64,000 bases of DNA from CAVSJO01 sp963728445 (GTDB taxonomy: Bacteria > Gemmatimonadota > Gemmatimonadetes > Longimicrobiales > RSA9): contig CAVSJO010000006.1 in assembly GCA_963728445.1 (NCBI GenBank), positions 1,550,001 through 1,614,000 on the forward strand, read 5' to 3'. Numbering within the stretch: the stretch's first letter is position 1; every line of letters starts with the position of its first letter. Positions 34,703-41,669 of this stretch are shown here, in pieces. A program made the position numbers and the translations under genes. The notes under the pieces are model-generated. The model worked only from the letters and a program-made list of their open reading frames with translations. It made no database searches and was not told the DNA's origin.

Positions 34703-36450
34703 CTGCCGGGGCCGAATCGGAGGGCGGCACTGCCGTAGCGCCGGATGTCGAGGCGCACGGTTGCGGTGTCGGTCGCCAGATCCCCCATCTCTGCCCAGAC
34801 GCGCAGCGGGAGGTCGCGTGGCAGTCCGCACGCATGGAAGCCGCCCGACGCGTCCACGCCCACCTCGACGCCTTCGTCCCGCCGGGAGACCTCTTCTGTC
34901 CGGCTGCCCGGCACCCCCCTGGCCGCGAAGTGGGACCATGCGACGCGCACGCGTGCGTCGGTCGCGGGAGTTCCGCCGTCGGCCTTCATCACCCGTCCCA
35001 GCACGATCCCGTCCCCCGCCGGTCGGGGCGATGCCGCAGCCCTGGCGGTGCCCGCCTCCGGGCACAGCCGCTCGAGGAGAGTCGGCAGCCGCGGGATGGA
35101 GAGGGCGACGGTCGCGGATGAGCCGGCGTCCAGAGGCACCTCCGTGGCGGGCATGGGGATGCCCAGCGAATCCAGCCGCGAATGGAGGAAGCCCACTTCG
35201 TAGCGGCCGGGCGGGATCCGCTCGATCCGGAAGCGGCCGTCGAGTCCGGTGGTGGCGCCTCGATCCGTCCCGATCACCCGAACGCGCGCCCCCGGCAGCG
35301 GTTTCCCCGCGGTGCTGTCCCAGACGATCCCTTCCAGGGTCGCGGTCCCGCTCGGGATCGCGCTGTCCTTCCCGAGGTTCTCCGCGTCCACTACCTCGCC
35401 GCCGGTCTCGTGCACGCTGCCGACGATCGTCTCCCGCCGCCGACTTCCCCCGCCGAATTCCGCCGCGATCACGCGCTGCGTCATGACCGGCATGTGGATC
35501 CACCACCGGCGGACGATCCAGGCTCCCGTCGGCATGTGCATGAACCCGATGTGGCCGCCGGCCTGGTCCGGCGAGACGGACCACGGCAGGCGCGTGTAGC
35601 GGTAGTCGAGCTCCCGCAGCTCGGCCGTGCCCCGGTCCAGCCAGATCACCCCCGCGATGTCCGGGCGGTCCTTCCGGAGGGGCTCGAACTCCAGTCCGAT
35701 CAGCCCCGGGGCCGGTGGATCGTCGGTCTGGAGTCGGAAACAGTGCTGGTCGACAAAGGGGTCGGAAAGCAGGACGTCGGCGTCGGGCGCGAAGTAGTCG
35801 AGGTACCCGCCCTCGACTTCCCGCACCCAGCCGTTCTTCGCCAGGTCCTCGGCCGTCTTGCTGACGAACGGGCTCCCCGTCGAGTACCCCGCCTTCATGG
35901 CGCTGGATGCGTCCCGGACGGTGAGTCGCTCGGGGTCCAGCGTCCGGTCGAACGTGCGAAGGCGATACCGGACGGAGCGGCCCTTCTGTGCCCACGCCGT
36001 GATGCGCAGCGCCTTCCGCGCCTCCTCCCACACCCGCGCCGTCGCTTCACCCTCCGCGGGCCGTACCCTGCAGCGCTTCGCACCCCGCACGTCGATGGCG
36101 CCCAGAGCGACGGGCTGGACGGCGGACACGAGGCGCACCGTCGTCGTTTTCCCGGCCCCGACGGCCACGTCGTTCGAGAAGACGCTCTTGTGGCCGATCC
36201 GGTCGGCGCGCAGCTTGTACACTCCGCCGGCCGGGGCTTGCATCCGGAAGAGACCGTCGGCATCCGTGAGGACACCCCCGACCTCGGCGTCGGCGCTGTC
36301 GAGGAGCACGACGAATGCGCCTTCGATCGGTTCTCCGCTGCCGCGGTCGACGAGGCGGCCCTGTACCACCTGTGCGGAGGCGGGTGCCGTCGCCGCACCG
36401 GCGATCGAGGCCGCGAGCAGCAGCATTCGGGCGACGAGGCGGCGTTGCAT
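34699..36450 (-). CDS. secreted protein with carboxypeptidase-regulatory domains
   Basis: 583 residues with a signal peptide (MLLLAASIAGAATAPASAQ). The N-terminal regulatory-like beta domain (VVQGRLVDRGSGEPIEGAFV) is followed by a long middle region with Trp/Arg-rich phrases (ARVWEEARKAL, YRYTRLPWSVSPDQ, WIVRRWWIHMP). A second such domain (LEGIVWDSTAGKPLPGARV) leads to a partial third region. Two Cys residues (KRCRVRP) are conserved in this type of protein. No catalytic residues are evident. Start ATG has a GGGAGGAA site. Role unknown; the folds suggest surface binding. Confidence 0.75.
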   Translation of the reverse strand: MQRRLVARMLLLAASIAGAATAPASAQVVQGRLVDRGSGEPIEGAFVVLLDSADAEVGGVLTDADGLFRMQAPAGGVYKLRADRIGHKSVFSNDVAVGAGKTTTVRLVSAVQPVALGAIDVRGAKRCRVRPAEGEATARVWEEARKALRITAWAQKGRSVRYRLRTFDRTLDPERLTVRDASSAMKAGYSTGSPFVSKTAEDLAKNGWVREVEGGYLDYFAPDADVLLSDPFVDQHCFRLQTDDPPAPGLIGLEFEPLRKDRPDIAGVIWLDRGTAELRELDYRYTRLPWSVSPDQAGGHIGFMHMPTGAWIVRRWWIHMPVMTQRVIAAEFGGGSRRRETIVGSVHETGGEVVDAENLGKDSAIPSGTATLEGIVWDSTAGKPLPGARVRVIGTDRGATTGLDGRFRIERIPPGRYEVGFLHSRLDSLGIPMPATEVPLDAGSSATVALSIPRLPTLLERLCPEAGTARAAASPRPAGDGIVLGRVMKADGGTPATDARVRVAWSHFAARGVPGSRTEEVSRRDEGVEVGVDASGGFHACGLPRDLPLRVWAEMGDLATDTATVRLDIRRYGSAALRFGPGS

Positions 36451-36582
36451 GGTTCCTCCCGAATGGCGAGGCGTGGTCTCCCGCGAGAGCGGGACCCGAT
36501 GCTCCATACGGAAGGTAACGCCCCCGGTCAACCGGCCGCGCATCGCCGGCACGCTTACACGAATCCTCGACCCCGGAGAACG

Positions 36583-38409
36583 ATGATCGAACGACGACGT
36601 CACCCTCGCGGAATGCTCGCCGTCACCGCCACCGCCTGCTCCCTCACGCTGCTCGCCGCGTGCGCCTCGGCGCCGCCGGAGCCCGCTCCCGCCGCTGGCG
36701 CTCCCGCGGCCGGGACCCCCGCGGCCGGGACCCCCGCCGCCGGGACCGCCGCTGCCGGAACGGCCGCCGCCGGCGCTCCGGCCTACGACGTCGTCCTGAC
36801 CGGCGGGCGCGTCGTGGATGGCTCGGGCGCCGCGTGGTTCTACGGCGACGTCGGCATCCGTGGCGACCGAATCGCCACCATCGCGCCGCGAGGCTCCCTG
36901 GCCGGCGCCGCCGCGAAGAGCCGGGTCGACGCGTCGGGCCTCGTCATCGCCCCCGGCTTCATCGACATCCAGGGCCAGTCGGACGCCGGCTTCACGTGGG
37001 GCGACGGCCGGTCGGTGAGCAAGATCACCCAGGGCATCACGACGGAGATCCTGGGCGAGGGCTGGACCCCGGGACCTGTGAACGACCGGATCCTCGCGGA
37101 CGACCCGACCATGTCCGCCGAGGATCGGGAGCGGCTTTCGGCCTTCCGAGGACCTCACGGCTTCGGCGCCTGGCTGGACGCCATGGACGCGCACGGCACC
37201 GCCCCCAACGTCGGCTCCTTCATCGGCGCTGCGACGGTCCGGGAGTACATCCGCGGCATGGACGCGGGTGACCCGACGCCCGCAGAGCTCGACACGGCTC
37301 GCGCAGTCGTCCGGTGGGCGATGGAAGACGGCGCCTTCGGCATGGCGTCCGCGCTGATCTATCCGCCCGGGTCGTACGCAGGAACACCCGAGCTCATCGA
37401 GGAGGCGAAGGCGATGTCGCCGTACGGCGGCGTCTACATAACCCACATGCGCTCGGAGGCGGACCACGTCCTCGAAGCGATGGACGAGGCGATCCGCATC
37501 GGACGAGAGGGCGGAGTCCCCGTCGAGATCTACCACATGAAGGCAGCCGGCGTGGCGAACTGGCCGAAGGAGACCGCCATGATCGCCAAGATCGACTCCG
37601 CCCGGGCGGCGGGCATGGACGTGCAGGCGGACATGTACCCGTATCGTGCCGGCGGCACGGGCCTCTCCGCCTGCCTGCCCCCCTGGACCGCCGAGGGGGG
37701 GCACCTCTTCGACAACATCAGCAATCCCTCGACCCGCGACAGCATCCGCGCCGAGGTCCACCGGGGCGGCAACGACTGGGAGAACCTGTGCATGCAGGCG
37801 ACGCCGGAAGGCGTCATGCTCGTCGGCTTCCGGAAGGATCAGAACCGAAAGTGGATCGGAAAGCGCCTCTCCGAAGTCGCCTCTGCGATGGACAAGGACT
37901 GGGTCGACGCCGCCATGGACCTGATCCTTTCCGACAGCTCGCGGGTCGAGACGCTCTTCTTCCTCATGAGCGAGGAGAACGTGCGGCTCCAGCTCCAGCA
38001 GCCGTGGATCAAGATCGGCACCGACGCGTCGGGCATCGATCCCGACAGCGCCAAGGGGATGGCCCACCCGCGGGCATACGGCACCTACCCGAAGATCCTC
38101 GGCCGCTACGTCCGTGACGAGCACGTGATCACGCTCGAGGACGCCGTCCGGAAGATGAGCTCCGCCGTGGCGACCCGCCTGAACATTCCCGACCGGGGCC
38201 TCGTGAAGGAGGGCTTCTTCGCCGACCTGGTCGTCTTCGATCCCCGCACGATCATCGACCGCGCCACGTACGACCAGCCGCACCAGATCTCGGCTGGCGT
38301 CCGACACGTCTACGTCAACGGCGTGGAAGTGGCACGCGACGGTGCCGCGACGGGCGCCCTGCCCGGCCGCGTCCTGCGCGGCGCCGGATGGTCCGGCGGT
38401 GCACCATGA
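36583..38409 (+). CDS. D-aminoacylase-like amidohydrolase lipoprotein
   Basis: 608 residues. Lipobox LLAACAS (Cys27) leads to a 15-nt repeat-encoded PAAGT linker (about 36-66) and then a urease-superfamily metal hydrolase barrel. Family features of N-acyl-D-amino-acid deacylases are present: VVDGSGA start, SKITQGITTE, THMRSE with His288, YHMK with His318, and GTDASG with Asp481, then RGLVKEGFFADLVVFDP near the end. The usual HxH after the first strand reads GFIDIQGQSD (Gln130-Gly-Gln132), and the Cys-bearing GNCG is replaced by GEG. Probably releases D-amino acids or acts on peptides at the outer face; specificity uncertain. Confidence 0.82.
   Translation: MIERRRHPRGMLAVTATACSLTLLAACASAPPEPAPAAGAPAAGTPAAGTPAAGTAAAGTAAAGAPAYDVVLTGGRVVDGSGAAWFYGDVGIRGDRIATIAPRGSLAGAAAKSRVDASGLVIAPGFIDIQGQSDAGFTWGDGRSVSKITQGITTEILGEGWTPGPVNDRILADDPTMSAEDRERLSAFRGPHGFGAWLDAMDAHGTAPNVGSFIGAATVREYIRGMDAGDPTPAELDTARAVVRWAMEDGAFGMASALIYPPGSYAGTPELIEEAKAMSPYGGVYITHMRSEADHVLEAMDEAIRIGREGGVPVEIYHMKAAGVANWPKETAMIAKIDSARAAGMDVQADMYPYRAGGTGLSACLPPWTAEGGHLFDNISNPSTRDSIRAEVHRGGNDWENLCMQATPEGVMLVGFRKDQNRKWIGKRLSEVASAMDKDWVDAAMDLILSDSSRVETLFFLMSEENVRLQLQQPWIKIGTDASGIDPDSAKGMAHPRAYGTYPKILGRYVRDEHVITLEDAVRKMSSAVATRLNIPDRGLVKEGFFADLVVFDPRTIIDRATYDQPHQISAGVRHVYVNGVEVARDGAATGALPGRVLRGAGWSGGAP
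36688..36780 (+). repeat. 15-bp coding tandem repeat (PAAGT linker)
   Basis: About six imperfect 15-bp units of the type GCGGCCGGGACCCCC encode a Pro-Ala-Ala-Gly-Thr/Ala linker between the lipid anchor and the catalytic domain of the amidohydrolase. Units stay in frame and vary mostly by single bases, consistent with a flexible tether. Slippage could change its length. Confidence 0.75.
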
Positions 38410-38690
38410 GCAACGATATCTATCCTGCAGCCGTCATGATCGTCTTCATCCTCACCGCCGGGGGCACGATCCTGCTCCGCCCCGTCGTGAAGAAGCTCGG
38501 CGACTACCTGGAGTTCCTCATGACGCAGGAAAAGTCCCGCCCCGCCGGCGACGACGTCGCCCGCCTCCGCGAAGCCGTCGACACCCTGAGCGCCCGCCTC
38601 GCACTCGTCGAAGAGCGCCAGGACTTCGCCGAGTCCATGCTCTCCCGCCCCGAGCCGCCCCGCGCCATCCCCGTCGAAGCCCCCCGATGA
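38406..38690 (+). CDS. small membrane protein with coiled coil
   Basis: 94 residues. One transmembrane helix (about 7-25, AAVMIVFILTAGGTILL) is followed by a helical coiled-coil stretch (RLREAVDTLSARLALVEERQDFAE) and a Pro-rich end. The size and layout recall PspB-type partners of PspA, and a PspA gene lies 0.7 kb downstream, but the sequence does not prove it. ATG at 38406 overlaps the amidohydrolase stop (ATGA). The tail abuts the hairpin array. Confidence 0.7.
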   Translation: MSNDIYPAAVMIVFILTAGGTILLRPVVKKLGDYLEFLMTQEKSRPAGDDVARLREAVDTLSARLALVEERQDFAESMLSRPEPPRAIPVEAPR

Positions 38691-39009
38691 AGGCGCCCCC
38701 CGGCCGCGGCGCAGCCGCCAGCCGCCCCCCGCCCGAAGGGCGGAACCCCCCGCCCGAAGGGCGGAACCCCCCCGCCCGAAGGGCGGAACCCCCCGCCCGA
38801 AGGGCGGAACCCCCCGCCCGAAGGGCGGAACCCCCGCCGCAGGCGGTGCCCCGGCCGCAGGCCGGTGCCCGGCCCGAAGGGCCGTGCCCCGCGCCCCCCG
38901 GCGCGGTGCCCCGCGCCCCCGGCGCGGCGTTTGGCGCTTGCTGAAACCCCGCACCATCGACTACCGTACGGTTGGCCGACTCACCCCTTTTCGTTTCGGA
39001 GCGAGCGAC
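38691..39009. repeat. non-coding gap with a tandem array of ten mini-hairpins
   Basis: The array occupies 38729-38927. Each unit of 17-22 bp is a short perfect inverted repeat. The first five share the stem CCGCCC/GGGCGG around a GAA loop, each followed by AA and a C-run. The last five carry different stems (CCGCC/GGCGG, CCGGCC/GGCCGG, CGGCCC/GGGCCG, and CCGCGCC/GGCGCGG twice) around GCA, GCA, GAA, CCCC and CCC. Units six to nine are each followed by TG and a C-run. Stem bases change on both arms together, so pairing is kept while sequence is not. Unit lengths break any reading frame. About 80 nt of ordinary sequence follow up to the next gene. Confidence 0.85.
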
Positions 39010-39420
39010 ATGATCACCCGCGAAGACCTGGAAGGCTGGTTGATCCGCACGGGAGCCGACGTCGAGGAGGTGGACGACGGGATGTGGCTGGTCCGCTCGC
39101 CGGAGCAGTCCGGCGTTCCCGTCGTCGCACACTTCTCCCCGCCGGTGCTCCTTCTGCGGCTGAAGATCATGGATCTTCCGCCGGACGTGGATGACACCCG
39201 GCTGGTCGGCCTCTACCGTCGACTGCTGGTGCTGAACGCGACGGATATCGTGCACGGAAGCTACGGCATCGAAGGCCACGACGTCGTCCTTTCGGACGCA
39301 ATGGAGCTCGAGACGCTGGACTTCCACGAGCTGCGCAGCTCCTACGAGAGCCTGCTGTTCGCCGCCTCCAGCCACATGCAGGGGCTGGCGGACCTCGTGC
39401 CTGTCGCACAGGAGACGTAA
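39010..39420 (+). CDS. YbjN-like small cytoplasmic protein
   Basis: 136 residues, no signal or membrane segment. The layout (REDLEGWLIRTGADVEEVDDGMWLV, VVAHFSPPVLLLRLKIMDLP, LVGLYRRLLVLNATDIVHGSYGIEG, LETLDFHELRSSYESLLFAA) resembles the YbjN / type III chaperone-like fold: a helix, a curved sheet and a helix. Family placement is by pattern only. It is 4 nt from pspA, so the two probably work together in envelope stress. ATG at 39010 is used; the longer reading runs into the hairpin array. Confidence 0.65.
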   Translation: MITREDLEGWLIRTGADVEEVDDGMWLVRSPEQSGVPVVAHFSPPVLLLRLKIMDLPPDVDDTRLVGLYRRLLVLNATDIVHGSYGIEGHDVVLSDAMELETLDFHELRSSYESLLFAASSHMQGLADLVPVAQET

Positions 39421-39424
39421 CGCC

Positions 39425-40252
39425 ATGGGCATCTTGCAGCGGCTTTCCATGCTCATCCGCTCGAACCTGAACGACGCCATCTCCCGGGGCGAGAACCCGG
39501 AGAAGGTCCTGAGCCAGGTCCTCATCGACATGCGCGAGCAGCTCGCGCGGGCGAAGCAGGAAGTTGCGGTCGCCATCGCCGACGAGCGCAAGCTCAAGGC
39601 GCAGGTCGAAGCCGAGCGCAAGCAGGCCGACGACTGGGAGAACCGGGCGGTCCTGGCCGTGCGGGAGGGCCGCGACGACCTGGCCAAGCAGGCCCTGCTC
39701 CGTCACCAGGAGCACGGGGAGCGCGCCGTCACTCTCGAAGAGACCTGGCAGCGCCAGGCGGCCGAGACGGAAAAGCTCAAGGACGGGCTGCGCCAGCTCA
39801 ACGAGAAAATCGAGGAGGCGAAGCGGAAGAAGAACCTCCTCGTGGCGAAGCAGAAGCGGGCCGTCGCCCAGAAGCGGATCCACGAGACCATGTCGGGGCT
39901 CAACGACCGGTCCGCGTTCCAGGCCTTCGAACGCATGGCCGATCGCATCGAAGAGTCCGAGCGCCGCGCCCTCGCCGCCGTGGAGGTCAGCGAGACCCTG
40001 ACCGGCGACACCCTCGAGCAGGAGTTCTCCCGTCTCGAGGGCAGCGGGGACGTGGAGCTGCGTCTCGCGCAGCTCAAGGAGCGCCTCGGCATCGGCCCGG
40101 CCCGCCCGTCCGCCGCCCTGCCCAGCGGTCGGTCGGCCGCCTCGACGGACACGGAGGACGACGGCGAGGACGACGCCGCGACGTCGCCTGTCACCCGCTC
40201 CCTCGAGGAGGGCGAGGTCCGGGACGCCGAGCTGGAGGAGGAGGAACACTGA
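39425..40252 (+). CDS. pspA: PspA/IM30 family membrane-repair protein
   Basis: 275 residues. Peripheral inner-membrane protein of the ESCRT-III-like PspA/Vipp1 family that coats damaged membrane. Seen: the MGILQRLSMLIRSNLND amphipathic helix 0, ENPEKVLSQVLIDM, long coiled coils (KQEVAVAIADERKLKAQVEAERKQ, AAETEKLKDGLRQLNEKIEEAKRKKN) and the helix 4-5 region LEQEFSRLEGSGDVELRLAQLKERLG. A further acidic tail (EDDGEDDAATS) is extra. Its Glu-rich end supplies the GGAGGAGGAGG ribosome site of the next gene. Confidence 0.92.
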   Translation: MGILQRLSMLIRSNLNDAISRGENPEKVLSQVLIDMREQLARAKQEVAVAIADERKLKAQVEAERKQADDWENRAVLAVREGRDDLAKQALLRHQEHGERAVTLEETWQRQAAETEKLKDGLRQLNEKIEEAKRKKNLLVAKQKRAVAQKRIHETMSGLNDRSAFQAFERMADRIEESERRALAAVEVSETLTGDTLEQEFSRLEGSGDVELRLAQLKERLGIGPARPSAALPSGRSAASTDTEDDGEDDAATSPVTRSLEEGEVRDAELEEEEH

Positions 40253-41415
40253 GCGAGGCCGGAGGACGCCGCGCCTACGGAGTCCTGATCGCGACGGTTT
40301 TCGTTCTCCTGTTGCTGCTGTTCCTCTACAGCATCGCGGAGATCCTGCTCCTCGCGTTCATCGGCATCCTCTTCGGCATCTTCCTGAGCGCGCTGACGGA
40401 CACGCTCCAGCGCCGTTTCTCCGTGCCCCGGGGCCTGGGGATCCTCATCTCCCTGATCTTCACCCTCGTGGTCATGGTCGGCATCGGCTTCCTCATCGTG
40501 CCGCCGGTCATCGAACAGACGCAGGAGCTCATCCACACCCTCCCGCTCCAGCTCACCAAGTGGGAGACGCAGCTGTTCGCTCTGGCCCAGCGCTCGCCCG
40601 TCGCCATGCAGATCCTCGGCCCGCTCAACGAGGGGGAGAGCTACGTCGGACAGATCGTGGCCGAGATCGGCGGGTACTTCCGCGGCTGGATCCCCTACAT
40701 CTTCAACGGGCTGGGCTTCATCATCCACGCGTTCAGCGTGCTGGTGATGGGCATCTACCTGTCGGCGCGGCCCGGCATGTACCGCGAGGGTCTCATCGCC
40801 CTCGCGCCCCCGGTGCACCGCGAGCTTGTCCGCGACATCCTCGACGACCTCGGCCACACGCTGCGGTCGTGGATCGTCGGCCAGCTCCTGGCCATGTTCA
40901 TCCTCGGGCTGCTGACTTGGATCGGGCTCGTGATCCTGCGCGTCCCCTACGCCCTCGCGTTCGGCGTCTTCACCGCCGTCGCCGCCATCGTGCCGTTCTT
41001 CGGCACGCTCGTCTCCACGCTGCTGCCCGCGATCTTCGTGCTGGGACAGGGAGGTGCCGTCCAGGCCCTCCTCGTCGTGCTCCTGGGCGTCGTGGTGCAC
41101 CTCTTCGAGAGCAACTTCGTCGCGCCCATGATCATGGAGCGACAGGTCCATCTCCCGCCCGTTCTCACGCTTCTGAGCGTCCTCGTGATGGCCCACCTGC
41201 TGGATGTGATCGGGCTGCTCGTCGCCGTGCCCGTCCTCGCCACGCTCATGGTCGTGGGGCGTCGCCTCTACATCGACCGGATGCTCGAAGGGAAGGGCTT
41301 CCGCCGGGCGGTTCGGGACCAGCCCGTGGAGATCCGCCTCCCCCGGGAGGACGAGGCCGTGCTCATCCACCCGGTCGCCTTCGAGGCGAGCCTTCCGACC
41401 CTCCTCGAGGACTAG
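40249..41415 (+). CDS. AI-2E family transporter (membrane permease)
   Basis: 388 residues. Eight or so transmembrane segments of the AI-2E/TqsA/YdbO family, with GILFGIFLSALTD, GLGILISLIFTLV, VVHLFESNFVAPMIM and LLSVLVMAHLLDVIGLLVAVPVLA. Members export signals or exchange small solutes or ions. No ATG, GTG or TTG lies ahead of the first helix in this frame; TTG at 40312 falls inside it. A CTG at 40249 overlaps the pspA stop (CTGA) and has GGAGGAGGAGGAA just upstream, so I take it as the start. It closes the pspA cluster. Confidence 0.8.
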   Translation: MSEAGGRRAYGVLIATVFVLLLLLFLYSIAEILLLAFIGILFGIFLSALTDTLQRRFSVPRGLGILISLIFTLVVMVGIGFLIVPPVIEQTQELIHTLPLQLTKWETQLFALAQRSPVAMQILGPLNEGESYVGQIVAEIGGYFRGWIPYIFNGLGFIIHAFSVLVMGIYLSARPGMYREGLIALAPPVHRELVRDILDDLGHTLRSWIVGQLLAMFILGLLTWIGLVILRVPYALAFGVFTAVAAIVPFFGTLVSTLLPAIFVLGQGGAVQALLVVLLGVVVHLFESNFVAPMIMERQVHLPPVLTLLSVLVMAHLLDVIGLLVAVPVLATLMVVGRRLYIDRMLEGKGFRRAVRDQPVEIRLPREDEAVLIHPVAFEASLPTLLED

Positions 41416-41669
41416 TCAGCCGCGGAGACCCGCCCGGGCCTAGAGCGCTTGCGCCGGCACGCCGTGTCACCGTACATCCATTTTATACGTTTCCATAGTG
41501 TGCCGTCCGTTTATTCCGGCGGTCCCGAGAGGCCGAGGCGGAGTTGCGGGCGGTGGGGCAGGACCGAGGAATCGGCGCGGCGAGCTACGCCAGCCGACAG
41601 TCACTCTGAAGGAGGACCGAATGCAGCGCAGGCTTCGCTGTCGTGCTCGCGAGCACGGCACCGTCGGGC

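Noticed and set aside
29552..36031. 2,159-residue minus-strand open reading frame
   Set aside because: It lies antisense to SusC 1, SusD 1 and X1, is Arg/Val/Asp-rich in a way that mirrors their codons, and has no start, signal or domain. It is a high-GC artefact.
38729..38927. CRISPR array
   Set aside because: Units are 17-22 bp with no unique spacers of 30 bp or so, and no cas gene is in the window.
38687..38944. 85-residue Pro/Arg-rich ORF overlapping the preceding stop (ATGA)
   Set aside because: It runs through the hairpin array, where unit lengths change the frame from unit to unit; the pairing, not the peptide, is preserved.
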